Shown here piece after piece: positions 44,449 through 51,590 of a stretch of 64,000 bases of DNA. Position 1 is the stretch's first letter; each line of letters begins with the position of its first letter. The notes beneath the pieces are model-generated. The model searched no databases and had not been told where the DNA came from. It saw only the letters and a list, made by a program, of their open reading frames with translations. This DNA is from an uncultured Roseicyclus sp. (GTDB taxonomy: Bacteria > Pseudomonadota > Alphaproteobacteria > Rhodobacterales > Rhodobacteraceae). The translations under genes and the position numbers were made by a program. Where the stretch lies: the NCBI GenBank assembly GCA_947489665.1, contig CANLEH010000002.1, positions 62,001 to 126,000 on the forward strand, given 5' to 3'.

Positions 44449-44567
44449 TGCAATCCAATTGATTTGATGGGACCGCTCGGCTCTTCGATTTTGGGCGTTC
44501 AGGCTCGAAACACGATTTCTTTGTTTCGCGGCAACTTTCGCGACTTTTGTCGGAAGGGGAAGGAAAT

Positions 44568-44880
44568 GCAGGCTTCTGTTGCCAGGTGCCTGCGAACCCC
44601 GCCAGCTCTGGCTAGAGAACTGGGCTTAAAGTCGGCGACTCAGGACAGCTTACGCTGCGAGAGCCATTGCCGGAGCACGATTGTCATTTGCAATTGTACT
44701 TGTCGGGCCGATACGGTGGCACCCCGCCGAGACAAAGCTAACCCCTTTAGACGTTCGTCGATCCTATTTCGGCCCCGTACCATCCCCAAATGAAGGATAT
44801 GTTGGTGGAGCCGCCGGGTACCGCCCCCGGGTCCGATCCGCTTATTACGAGCGCGTTTATGTCCATAGTCCCCGAGGGGA
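44568..44880 (-). ncRNA. ssrA: transfer-messenger RNA, circularly permuted two-piece form
   Basis: On the minus strand, the acceptor piece comes first (about 44880-44803) and ends CGGCTCCACCA; the 5' end of the coding piece GGGGCCG (from 44776) pairs with CGGCTCC to make the acceptor stem, leaving a 26-base intervening segment (44777-44802). The coding piece has the hallmark GAAATAGGATCGACG and a tag frame GCA...TAA at 44691-44650 encoding ANDNRAPAMALAA. It ends near 44568 after a GCAGGC/GCCTGC stem. The permuted order is the alphaproteobacterial type. Mature ends are estimates. tmRNA rescues stalled ribosomes and tags their products for ClpXP, here with SspB. Confidence 0.93.
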
Positions 44881-44887
44881 CGCTTTA

Positions 44888-44916
44888 CATATACGGATGG
44901 TCACGCGCCGGTTCAA
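44888..44916 (-). promoter_or_regulatory. sigma-70 promoter of ssrA
   Basis: On the minus strand TTGAAC (44916-44911) and TATATG (44893-44888) are 17 bases apart; transcription would begin near 44880, at the expected start of the acceptor piece. The -35 hexamer overlaps the stop codon of the upstream gntR gene. Confidence 0.65.
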
Positions 44917-45527
44917 CCTTCGTCGCTCGGCAAGGATTGGGCTTCCAGAAGGGCGCGGACGGTACCGATACGTGTTGCATCGGCCATGCGCGACATCACT
45001 TCGGGCAATCGGCCATCAATGCCAGAGCCGGTTTCCGCCGCCTCCGCCATGCGCCAGCGGAACAACCGCCACAGGGCAGCCTTGAGCGCGTTGGCCAGAA
45101 TATCGCTCGACATTTCGCCGGTAATAATACTCAGCGTTGTCGATCGGATCGCGAAATTGGTCTCAAGGTTCATTTCTTTCGCGGCGCTGACCTGACGCTC
45201 CAACGCGACGATATAGGCATTGGCTTCTACCGAAAGTGGACGATCCCCTTCGATGTCCGCCGCCACTTTCAAAAGCGCGAAGGCAAGGTCGATATCTCGC
45301 TGTCGGTCTTCCGCCTTCAACGGCGAGACGACCGTTCCAACACCGGAGCGGACTTCAACCAAGCGCTCATAGGCCAAACCCTGTAGGGCCTGTCGGACGG
45401 GTGTGCGCGAGACCCCGAATTCCTGAGCCAAGGCCTGTTCGTGCAAGACCGGGCTGGCTGTCGGCGCCTCCAGGCAAATGCGCTTGCGCAGCGCATTGGC
45501 GATTGTTTCTGCATTGTTTTTGGCCAT
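44913..45527 (-). CDS. GntR family transcriptional regulator
   Basis: 204 residues from ATG 45527. The N-terminal winged HTH is typical GntR/FadR: LHEQALAQEFGVSRTPVRQALQGLAYERLVEVRSGVGTVVSP. The C-terminal part (about 75-204) is helical, like a short FCD-type effector domain, but without the usual metal-binding histidines. A longer start at 45587 would place the CTGTATACAG palindrome inside the coding sequence, so the shorter start is preferred. Divergent from the phosphatase-like gene; the palindrome between them is the likely autoregulatory operator. Confidence 0.82.
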   Translation of the reverse strand: MAKNNAETIANALRKRICLEAPTASPVLHEQALAQEFGVSRTPVRQALQGLAYERLVEVRSGVGTVVSPLKAEDRQRDIDLAFALLKVAADIEGDRPLSVEANAYIVALERQVSAAKEMNLETNFAIRSTTLSIITGEMSSDILANALKAALWRLFRWRMAEAAETGSGIDGRLPEVMSRMADATRIGTVRALLEAQSLPSDEG

Positions 45528-45574
45528 TTGGACGCGGGCAACCTGTGTTTGCAAAGTGTTGGGGTCAAGTATAT

Positions 45575-45584
45575 CTGTATACAG
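45575..45584. promoter_or_regulatory. GntR operator candidate CTGTATACAG (site 1)
   Basis: A perfect 10-base palindrome in the 77-base gap between the divergent gntR and phosphatase start codons. TGTATACAG recurs twice more upstream of the small unit at 46.27 kb. FadR/GntR-class regulators typically bind NTNGTATACNAN-like sites, which supports the call. Confidence 0.65.
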
Positions 45585-45604
45585 CATTACTTGAAAGCCA
45601 ACGC

Positions 45605-46162
45605 ATGTCTCTTCCAAAACGCCACGACACTGATCCGGTCCTGCCGGGCTCGATCCGTGCGGTCATCCCGCACCCTGCGGGTGGGGCGATCGCCATGGCC
45701 GGGTTCCCCGGCCTCGAGACAAGCATCGACGGATCAGCCCTTTTCTTGCCGGAGGCGTGCCGCGAGACATTGCAGGGCCTGCGCGAGCTCGGGGCGACAT
45801 CTCTCACTCTGTTGGTAGAAGCGGACGAGCTGGATGCGGAGTTCATTCCGTCGCTCATCGACATCGCAAATGAGGTGGGCCTTTCGATCACCCACTTTCC
45901 GATCGTGGACTATTCCGTTCCCACCGAGGCGCAAAGCAATGACTGGGACACCAGCCGCTCACACCGTGCCGCTGCGTTGTCGCGCAACGAAACTTGTGCG
46001 TTTGCTTGCCAATATGGGGCAGGGCGCAGCGGATTGATGGCTGCCCGGGTCCTGATGGAAGGCGGTATGACCGTCGATGCCGCGATTGCCCTGGTCCGCA
46101 GTCATTTTGCGGAAGCCATCGAAAGTGATGAGCAAGAAGAATGGTTGCGCCGCGCTGGGTGA
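45605..46162 (+). CDS. protein-tyrosine/dual-specificity phosphatase-like protein (185 aa)
   Basis: The P-loop signature CX5R is in FACQYGAGRSGLMAARVLMEGG, with the nucleophile cysteine followed by GAGRSG; FPIVDYSVPTEAQSND supplies a possible general-acid aspartate. The N-terminal half (VIPHPAGGAIAMAGFPGLET ... LQGLRELGATSLTLLVEADEL) fits the CDKN3-like compact dual-specificity fold. ATG 45605 is 78 bases from the divergent gntR start. Substrate unknown (protein, phosphoinositide or nucleotide are all possible). Confidence 0.82.
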   Translation: MSLPKRHDTDPVLPGSIRAVIPHPAGGAIAMAGFPGLETSIDGSALFLPEACRETLQGLRELGATSLTLLVEADELDAEFIPSLIDIANEVGLSITHFPIVDYSVPTEAQSNDWDTSRSHRAAALSRNETCAFACQYGAGRSGLMAARVLMEGGMTVDAAIALVRSHFAEAIESDEQEEWLRRAG

Positions 46163-46220
46163 CGTGGCGTCAATTGGCTGTTTTGCTCCATTTTTGATCT
46201 AATTGGTCTCAAAACCAACT

Positions 46221-46248
46221 TGTATACAGCTGTGTGAACATGTATACA
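46221..46248. promoter_or_regulatory. tandem GntR operator candidates TGTATACA (sites 2 and 3)
   Basis: TGTATACA at 46221-46228 and 46241-46248 are exactly 20 bases apart, so two dimers would bind on one face of the helix. Both read TGTATACAG and are preceded by AAC plus one base. They overlap the only plausible promoter position for the small transcription unit that follows, suggesting repression by the adjacent GntR protein. Confidence 0.6.
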
Positions 46249-46272
46249 GGTAGGTGAAAGGGAGCGAGGCGA

Positions 46273-46419
46273 TTGAAGCGTGCCCGGAGCAATCCGGAGG
46301 TCACTTCGCAAACTTCACCTTTGCAGCCGCGGTCGACTTACCCGTGTCGCGGCTGCGGCTGCAAAGGACAAAATATACACCGTCCGACTGAGTGGCGGCA
46401 GGACCGTAAGGTCACCTAG
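46273..46419 (+). CDS. candidate 48-aa cysteine-motif microprotein
   Basis: TTG at 46273 has AAGGGAG about 8 bases upstream and opens 48 codons ending at TAG 46417-46419, one base before a strong terminator. The product would start KRARSNPEVTSQ and contain a tight CRGCGC cluster (C-x2-C-x-C) in a basic context, possibly metal-binding. Tandem GntR operators lie upstream. A 13-bp inverted repeat inside the frame (46318-46330/46355-46367) would be unusual in a coding sequence, so the unit may instead be a small RNA. Codon third positions are only moderately GC-rich. Confidence 0.35.
   Translation: MKRARSNPEVTSQTSPLQPRSTYPCRGCGCKGQNIHRPTEWRQDRKVT
46318..46367 (+). repeat. long inverted repeat (13-bp perfect stem) in the small GntR-controlled unit
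   Basis: CCTTTGCAGCCGC at 46318-46330 is exactly repaired by GCGGCTGCAAAGG at 46355-46367; the 24-base loop can add GTCG pairings. A smaller GACC-GTAA-GGTC hairpin lies at 46402-46413. With the terminator at 46421 the transcript would have three stable hairpins, as expected for a structured small RNA of about 200 bases. Confidence 0.6.
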
Positions 46420-46420
46420 A

Positions 46421-46458
46421 ACGCGACGGGCTCACCCCCGATCGCGTTTTTTCTTTTC
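46421..46458 (+). terminator. rho-independent terminator of the small unit
   Basis: ACGCGA-CGGG (46421-46430) pairs with CCCG-A-TCGCGT (46437-46447) through ten base pairs with one bulged A; the loop is short and TTTTTTCTTTTC follows. It stops plus-strand transcription ahead of the convergent potD-like gene. Confidence 0.8.
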
Positions 46459-46471
46459 TGGACATTGGCTC

Positions 46472-46502
46472 AAAAAGAAACGCGCCCGGCAATGCGGGCG
46501 CG
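46472..46502 (-). terminator. rho-independent terminator of the potD-like gene
   Basis: On the minus strand CGCGCCCG pairs with CGGGCGCG (46502-46495 with 46488-46481) around a 6-base loop and is followed by TTTCTTTTT. It lies 28 bases past the stop codon of the minus-strand binding-protein gene. Confidence 0.8.
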
Positions 46503-46529
46503 CTTGGTTTCGTGGATTGTGGTAGGGGA

Positions 46530-47564
46530 TCAGAAGCCTGCTTTGATCCGCTCAAACGCTTCGGCTTGACGCTCGCGCTGCTCGTTCGAGATCGGCAGCT
46601 GCGCCAGCACAGGCACGGTCACTTCACCAAGACCAGCGGCCTCCATCGCCTCGGCGCCAAGGGCCTGCAGGGCCGCGTCATTGGCCGATCCGAAGCCATT
46701 GCCCAGAAGCGGGCCCGCGGAGGCATCGCTGAGCACGGCGTTCACATAATCATACGCCAAGGCCTCTTCGCCGGGGGCTTCGACCATGTTCACATAACCG
46801 CAGAGCCAGACGGACGTGCCCTCGGTCGTGTTGCGGGCGAAGCCCACGTTGAAGCCTTCTTCCGCCATGGCGACGGGAACCTCGTTCCAGACCCATGCAG
46901 CCAAAACCTCGCCCGAGCCGATCAACTGGCTGATCTCGGCGGGGTCGGTCCAATAGGTGCGCAGGTTCTGGTGGATGCTACGCAGCCAATCGGTGGCGGC
47001 CTCGAACTGTTCATCCGTGACGTTTGCCCAGTCGGTCACGCCGGTGGCGAGGTATGCCAGCGCGTAGGCGTCATCCACATTGTCGGGGATCGACAGACGC
47101 CCGGCATAGGCGGGGTTGTTGAAGATCTCCAAGCTCGCGACATCCTCAGCCGACAGCTCATCGGCGTTGTAGGCCACCGCAGTGGAGCCATAGTCAGTCG
47201 GTAGGAAGAACAGCTCTTCACTGCCCGCCAGCACATCTTGGCCCACGAGATCGGCGTTCAAGGTCTCGAACGCCGCGATCTGATCCTGATCCCATGCCTC
47301 GATAATGCCCGACGCCTGCCAGCGTGGGACGGAGCCTGCGCAGATATGCGTCACGTCGGATTGGAAGCCTGCCAAAAGGCGCTGAAACGCTTCGTCTTCA
47401 TCGCCGAAGAACACGAATTCCGGCGCGCCGTGGGCATCGATGAATGGCTGGTGGAAGCTCGGATCCTCGAACCCGGAATAGTCAAAAACGGTGAGGCCTT
47501 CGGCAGAGGCCGCGCCCGAAAGGGCGAGCGTCGCGGCTGAGGCGAGCAGCGTGGTCTTGGTCAT
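46530..47564 (-). CDS. periplasmic solute-binding protein, spermidine/putrescine class (PotD-like)
   Basis: 344-residue secreted protein with a signal peptide (TTLLASAATLALSGAASA). The mature chain resembles PotD/PotF-type binding proteins: GLTVFDYSGFEDPSFHQPF, FLPTDYGSTAVAYNADEL, AGRLSIPDNVDDAYALAYLATG and a C-terminal PISNEQRERQAEAFERIKAGF. Single gene with its own terminator. The potBCA operon 13 kb away lacks a binding protein, so this may be its partner. Substrate could be a polyamine or another cationic compound. Confidence 0.85.
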   Translation of the reverse strand: MTKTTLLASAATLALSGAASAEGLTVFDYSGFEDPSFHQPFIDAHGAPEFVFFGDEDEAFQRLLAGFQSDVTHICAGSVPRWQASGIIEAWDQDQIAAFETLNADLVGQDVLAGSEELFFLPTDYGSTAVAYNADELSAEDVASLEIFNNPAYAGRLSIPDNVDDAYALAYLATGVTDWANVTDEQFEAATDWLRSIHQNLRTYWTDPAEISQLIGSGEVLAAWVWNEVPVAMAEEGFNVGFARNTTEGTSVWLCGYVNMVEAPGEEALAYDYVNAVLSDASAGPLLGNGFGSANDAALQALGAEAMEAAGLGEVTVPVLAQLPISNEQRERQAEAFERIKAGF

Positions 47565-47805
47565 GTTTTATGGTCCCTGTTGGCGTCTCGTTACGATCAG
47601 ACTGCCGGAGAGTTTAGGGCGCAGGCGCGCTGCGGTCCAGTGGATTTGACCGCGTGGTTGCAAGGTTGAAACCGGGGGTTAAAGTGCTGACAAACATACA
47701 AAAAGAGGTGTACCTTATTGAGGTTTCGACGTGCCAACAGTTCTGGTTTAGCTTGACGAGGCAGAACGCAATGCGAGGATGAGCCACGCAAAACACAGGG
47801 ACGAC

Positions 47806-48657
47806 ATGGACACACGCATCACGGCCACATCGCTCTTTTTCGGAGCGATCGGCGACCTTCTGAACAACTTTGGTGCCCTCCTCAGGATCGGCGGACCTTG
47901 GTTCGCCCTTTACATCGCGCTCCACATCCTTGCCGGACGCGTCTACGCCCATTGGGTGCTGTACGATGTCAATGCACGCAGCCCCGTGCCCAGTGAATGG
48001 TACGTGAACCTCATGTTCCTGGTGATGCTCGGCACGGTTGCCGCGTCCTGGCATCGGTTCGTTGTCTTGAAAGAGGCGCCCAGTTTTTTGCCGCAAATGC
48101 GGTTGATGATCATCCTTAAATACATGCTGGCCTGGGTCGTGATCGGGATCATCATCGGGTTGATGTTGCTGTTCTTCTTCGGGCTACCTGCGCTGTTGCT
48201 GTCGGCACTCGTTGATAAGGCGCTGCAGGACGTTGTAGTGATGACTTTGCAGGATGACATCTTTGATCCAACGAGCCTATCAGCTGGCCTTCTGGCACTG
48301 GCAGTTGGTTTTGTCTTCCTGATCATTTTCAGCTCGATCCTCCTGCTGTTCCGCATGGGCATCGGCCTGCCTTCGGTTGCCATTCTGGATGGGCAGGGAA
48401 TTGGCATGCGCGCCTCGTGGCGCGCCACGCGCGGGGTTGCAGGTGCGGTGTTCGGGGCGAGCCTATGGGCGACATGCGCCTCGATCATCCTGTACGCCGC
48501 CTCGTTCGGCGTGCTGGTCGCGCTGGATCAGGACTATTCCACCGGGCGCGAGGTGATCATGCGGGTGGGCTTCGCGCTCGTCGACATTGTAACAATGCTT
48601 GTAGGCACCGCCGTTCTGACGCGGATCTACCGCGCTGTGCCGGAAGAGTCACTCTGA
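47806..48657 (+). CDS. hypothetical multi-pass membrane protein (283 aa)
   Basis: Six or so hydrophobic segments (for example NLMFLVMLGTVAASW, MLAWVVIGIIIGLMLLFFFGLPALLL, LLALAVGFVFLIIFSSILLLFRMG, GAVFGASLWATCASIILYAASFGVLV). Start ATG 47806 has AGGG eight bases upstream. The arrangement resembles YciC-like or glycerophosphodiester-phosphodiesterase-associated membrane domains, but no firm family call is possible. Its end overlaps the convergent gntR gene by 31 bases. The 240 bases before it contain CTGACAAACATACAAAA (47687-47703). Confidence 0.65.
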   Translation: MDTRITATSLFFGAIGDLLNNFGALLRIGGPWFALYIALHILAGRVYAHWVLYDVNARSPVPSEWYVNLMFLVMLGTVAASWHRFVVLKEAPSFLPQMRLMIILKYMLAWVVIGIIIGLMLLFFFGLPALLLSALVDKALQDVVVMTLQDDIFDPTSLSAGLLALAVGFVFLIIFSSILLLFRMGIGLPSVAILDGQGIGMRASWRATRGVAGAVFGASLWATCASIILYAASFGVLVALDQDYSTGREVIMRVGFALVDIVTMLVGTAVLTRIYRAVPEESL

Positions 48658-49400
48658 GGCAATTTTTCGTTTTGGGCTTGCGCGCGCGCCTCGAAGACCG
48701 ATTGCGCCAACGCTTTGGTGTAGGCCTCAAGTTCGGAGAGGGCGGCGATGACCGCCTCGCCATCGCCCGCATCTTCGGCATCGGCGATGAGTGCATGAAG
48801 GCGCACGATTTCGGCCCGGTCGCGGGCCGTGAAGGTGATCATGTTCATCAGGGGCTGCATCGCCTCAACCGCGCCGGCCAGCTGATAGGACATGACCGGA
48901 TTGCCCGCGCCATCGACCAGCGCGCGGTGAAAGGCGACGTCTGAGGCGCAGAAGGCTTCATCAGAAAGGCCCGGCTGCGCCTGTCGCACGATCTCGGCCC
49001 GCATGGTTGCCAGGTGGTCGGCGTCGCGGCGCGCAGCCGAGAGGCGTGCGCAGGCACGTTCAAGCGCAAAGCGTGCCTCGCACGCGGTATCGAAGCTGAC
49101 ATTGTTCATGCCCAGTAGCAGCGTCGAGGTTGTGATGTGGCCGCGATAGGCATCTTCATAGCTGAGACGGTTCACGAAAGCGCCGCCAAAGGCCCCGCGT
49201 TGGGTTCGGATGAGGCTTTGTGCGGCCAGCCGCTTGAGGGCTTCACGAACGGTGGAGCGCGAAACTTCGAACTGTTCGGACAGCTCGGACTCGGACGGCA
49301 AGCGTTCGTCGACGATCAGTTTTCCGGCGACAATGGCATCGCGGATCGCGGCAGCGATTTGCGCGGAAAGATCGGCGGAGCTGTTTGGGTCGATTTTCAT
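48627..49400 (-). CDS. GntR/FadR family transcriptional regulator with FCD domain
   Basis: 257 residues. N-terminal winged HTH: LIVDERLPSESELSEQFEVSRSTVREALKRLAAQSLIRTQRG, followed by an all-helical FCD effector domain (FDTACEARFALERACARLSA ... SDVAFHRALVDGAGNPVMSYQLAG ... LHALIADAEDAGDGEAV) with the metal-ligand pattern of the family. Divergent from the DUF2182 operon; a strong inverted repeat lies just upstream of its start codon at 49402-49425. Confidence 0.9.
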   Translation of the reverse strand: MKIDPNSSADLSAQIAAAIRDAIVAGKLIVDERLPSESELSEQFEVSRSTVREALKRLAAQSLIRTQRGAFGGAFVNRLSYEDAYRGHITTSTLLLGMNNVSFDTACEARFALERACARLSAARRDADHLATMRAEIVRQAQPGLSDEAFCASDVAFHRALVDGAGNPVMSYQLAGAVEAMQPLMNMITFTARDRAEIVRLHALIADAEDAGDGEAVIAALSELEAYTKALAQSVFEARAQAQNEKLPQSDSSGTAR

Positions 49401-49401
49401 T

Positions 49402-49425
49402 TGTCAGACATTTAATTGTCTGACA
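49402..49425. promoter_or_regulatory. operator candidate TGTCAGACA-N6-TGTCTGACA
   Basis: A perfect 9-bp inverted repeat (49402-49410 and 49417-49425, spacer TTTAAT) begins one base upstream of the gntR start codon and 40 bases before the GTG of the DUF2182 gene. Each half is itself palindromic (TGTC-A/T-GACA), as expected for a GntR dimer pair. It should control both divergent units. Confidence 0.7.
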
Positions 49426-49465
49426 TCACATTCGGCAAGCAGAATCACCGTTTAGGGAGTGGCCG

Positions 49466-50350
49466 GTGACGCATGTAATCCGCAACACGCTGTGGCTTGG
49501 CTTCTTTGGCGGCATTCTGGTGGCGTGGGTTGTGCTGTATCAAATGGCAAGCGGAATGGGGCTGGATTGGCTCGGGCGCATGTCCATGGGTATGGACATG
49601 GAGATGTCCGAGCCAATGGACATGGACGTTATGGCCATGGATGGCGACACGCCGTCAGATGACGAGACGGCGATGCCGATGGCCATGGACGGTGACATGG
49701 CGATGGACGAGATGGAGATGGGCGGCATGGATATGTCTGCCATGACCCGCTTCGGTCCGCTCTTTGGCATGTGGTCGATCATGATGGCGGCGATGATGTT
49801 GCCGACGCTCGTGCCAACCTTGGTGAACTACGAACGTCTAATGACCTCCGCCGATGGCACGCGGGCCGGGTGGTTGGGCGTGTTGGGCGGCTATTCCATC
49901 GTCTGGATCGGGGTCGCCGCAATTTTTGCCATGGTCCAAATCGGGCTTCTGCGCGCAGGGATCATCGACATGATGGGTGTGCCGAACGCCTTGTGGGTCT
50001 CGGGCGCGCTGCTGATCGTGGTCGGTGCGTTCCAGTTCACCCGCGCGAAAGAGGTCTGCCATGGCGTGTGCCATGCGCCGATGAACTACTTTCTGGGCCA
50101 TTGGAAGACGGGATTTGCGGGTGGCGTGCGGATGGGCCTGGGCCTTGGCGTGTTCTGCGCGGGCTGCTGCTGGGGCTTCATGGCTCTGGGATTTGTGGGC
50201 GGCATGATGAGCCTGCTCTGGATGGGCCTCGCCACGTTGTTCATGGTGATCGAAAAGCTGCCCCAGGTGGGGCATTATGTGACCAAGCCACTGGGAGTGG
50301 CGCTGATTTTGGGCGGTTTGGCTGTGCTCGGCTATCCGTTCATCGCTTGA
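49466..50350 (+). CDS. DUF2182 predicted metal-binding membrane protein with Met/Asp-rich insert
   Basis: 294 residues from GTG 49466 (AGGGAG upstream). The first membrane segment is followed by an unusual loop of about 55 residues (roughly 38-93) dominated by Met, Asp and Gly, in repeats such as MGMDMEMS and MDMDVMAMDG, resembling copper-binding methionine-rich loops. The membrane body has MWSIMMAAMMLPTLVP, the DUF2182 core, and cysteine/histidine sites CHGVCHAPMNYF and CAGCCWGFM. Probably a metal-handling integral membrane protein; no transport activity has been assigned to the family. First gene of an operon with DUF1326 and DinB. Confidence 0.85.
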   Translation: MTHVIRNTLWLGFFGGILVAWVVLYQMASGMGLDWLGRMSMGMDMEMSEPMDMDVMAMDGDTPSDDETAMPMAMDGDMAMDEMEMGGMDMSAMTRFGPLFGMWSIMMAAMMLPTLVPTLVNYERLMTSADGTRAGWLGVLGGYSIVWIGVAAIFAMVQIGLLRAGIIDMMGVPNALWVSGALLIVVGAFQFTRAKEVCHGVCHAPMNYFLGHWKTGFAGGVRMGLGLGVFCAGCCWGFMALGFVGGMMSLLWMGLATLFMVIEKLPQVGHYVTKPLGVALILGGLAVLGYPFIA

Positions 50351-50361
50351 GGGAGAGAGAT

Positions 50362-51075
50362 ATGGCCGTAAAGAAACGCCCCGACGCGGACCGCTTGCCG
50401 GTCAGCCAGCGGATCGACCAGCGGATGGACAACCCCAAGCGGCGGCAGTTGAAGCCGCGCGATTGGGCCATCAAGGGGGAGCTGATCCTGAACTGCTCCT
50501 GCACCGTGTTCTGCCCATGTGTGGTCTCGCTTGGGAAACATGATCCCACGGATGGGGATTGTAAGGCCTGGATGGGCATTGCCATCGACGAGGGCCATTT
50601 CGAAGGCGAAGACCTGAGCGGCCTGAACGTGGGCTTGATGGTCTATATCCCCGGCAAGATGGCCGAGGGCGGCTGGCAGGTCGCAGCCTATGTCGATGAG
50701 CGCGCCAGCGGGAAGGCCTATCAGGGGCTGCTGGAGATCTTCTCGGGCGCCGCGGGCGGGACCACGGGGCTGTTCACGCTTCTGGTGTCCGACATCGTTT
50801 CGGCGGAGCGCGAGAAGGTTGAGATCACGCGCGACGGCAAGAAGCGTGGGCTGTTTGTGGGCAAGAAGATCCAGGGCGAGATCGAGATGATCGACGGCGC
50901 GTCGCCCGATCACCCAGTGATGATCACAAACTCCAAGTACTGGATGGGGCCCGACATCATCGCGGCGCGTGGTCTGAAATCGAAGGTGCGCGACTTCGGC
51001 AAGATGTGGGATTTCTCAGGCAAGTCGGCGGAAATCTGTCCCATCGAATGGGGCGGTTCGGCGGGCGGCAAGTAA
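50362..51075 (+). CDS. DUF1326 domain-containing protein (237 aa)
   Basis: Soluble protein, start ATG 50362 with GGGAGAGAG upstream. The conserved N-terminal site LILNCSCTVFCPCVVSLG holds four closely spaced cysteines (CSC and CPC), a likely metal site, followed by the DUF1326 core (WMGIAIDEGHFEGEDLSGLNV, VMITNSKYWMGPDI). Frequently encoded beside DUF2182, as here, 11 bases downstream. Reaction unknown. Its stop overlaps the DinB start (TAATG). Confidence 0.85.
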   Translation: MAVKKRPDADRLPVSQRIDQRMDNPKRRQLKPRDWAIKGELILNCSCTVFCPCVVSLGKHDPTDGDCKAWMGIAIDEGHFEGEDLSGLNVGLMVYIPGKMAEGGWQVAAYVDERASGKAYQGLLEIFSGAAGGTTGLFTLLVSDIVSAEREKVEITRDGKKRGLFVGKKIQGEIEMIDGASPDHPVMITNSKYWMGPDIIAARGLKSKVRDFGKMWDFSGKSAEICPIEWGGSAGGK

Positions 51076-51590
51076 TGGTCGGCCCCGACTACGCGCGGAC
51101 CATGGCGCGATACAACGCCTGGCAGAACCAGTGGATGTTTCAGGCCTGTAATGAGTTGTCGGACGCGCAGCGCACTGAGGATCGCGGGCTGTTCTGGCGT
51201 TCGATCCAGGGTACTCTGAGCCATTCCTTCTGGGGCGACATGATCTGGATCTCGCGCTTTGACGGCGGCGCGGGGCCTGAGGCGCCGTTGACCGACACTG
51301 CGGATGCCTATGACTGGCCTACGATGATGGTGGAGCGGCCCAAGCTGGACGCGCGCATCGCGGCTTGGGCCTGGGGCACGGATGACAGCGATTTCGAGGG
51401 CGATCTAAGTTGGTATTCGCAAGGCGTGGGGCGTCAGATGACCATGCCGCGAACGTTGTGTGCCATGCAGCTGTTCAACCACCAAACCCATCATCGCGGG
51501 CAGGTGCATGCCGCGCTGACCGCACTTGGAGTCAAGACCGTCGACACGGACCTGCCGTTCATGCCGGACGAGGTGCCGGAATGGGTTTAA
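51075..51590 (+). CDS. DinB family protein (171 aa)
   Basis: Four-helix-bundle DinB/YfiT-like protein. The metal-binding histidines expected of the family appear in GTLSHSFWGDMIWI and QLFNHQTHHRGQVHAALTALG, the diagnostic HxxHHRGQ-type motif. Such proteins are often thiol-dependent transferases with a divalent metal. Translationally coupled to DUF1326. Its end overlaps the next minus-strand gene by four bases. Confidence 0.9.
   Translation: MVGPDYARTMARYNAWQNQWMFQACNELSDAQRTEDRGLFWRSIQGTLSHSFWGDMIWISRFDGGAGPEAPLTDTADAYDWPTMMVERPKLDARIAAWAWGTDDSDFEGDLSWYSQGVGRQMTMPRTLCAMQLFNHQTHHRGQVHAALTALGVKTVDTDLPFMPDEVPEWV

Noticed and set aside
44464-44793. Open plus-strand frame of 109 codons between the VWA-Hint gene and gntR
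   Set aside because: The region is the antisense of the tmRNA gene; the complementary strand has the tag frame, CCA end and acceptor stem, and the plus-strand translation has no family character.
44800-44880. tRNA-like 3' end (CTCCACCA on the minus strand) considered as an ordinary tRNA
   Set aside because: No anticodon arm or D arm precedes it within tRNA distance; pairing with GGGGCCG 26 bases downstream and the tag frame show it is the tmRNA acceptor piece.
46280-46525. 81-codon plus-strand frame from GTG 46280
   Set aside because: It runs straight through the rho-independent terminator at 46421-46458 and into the opposite gene's terminator, and has a poorer ribosome binding site spacing than the TTG frame at 46273.
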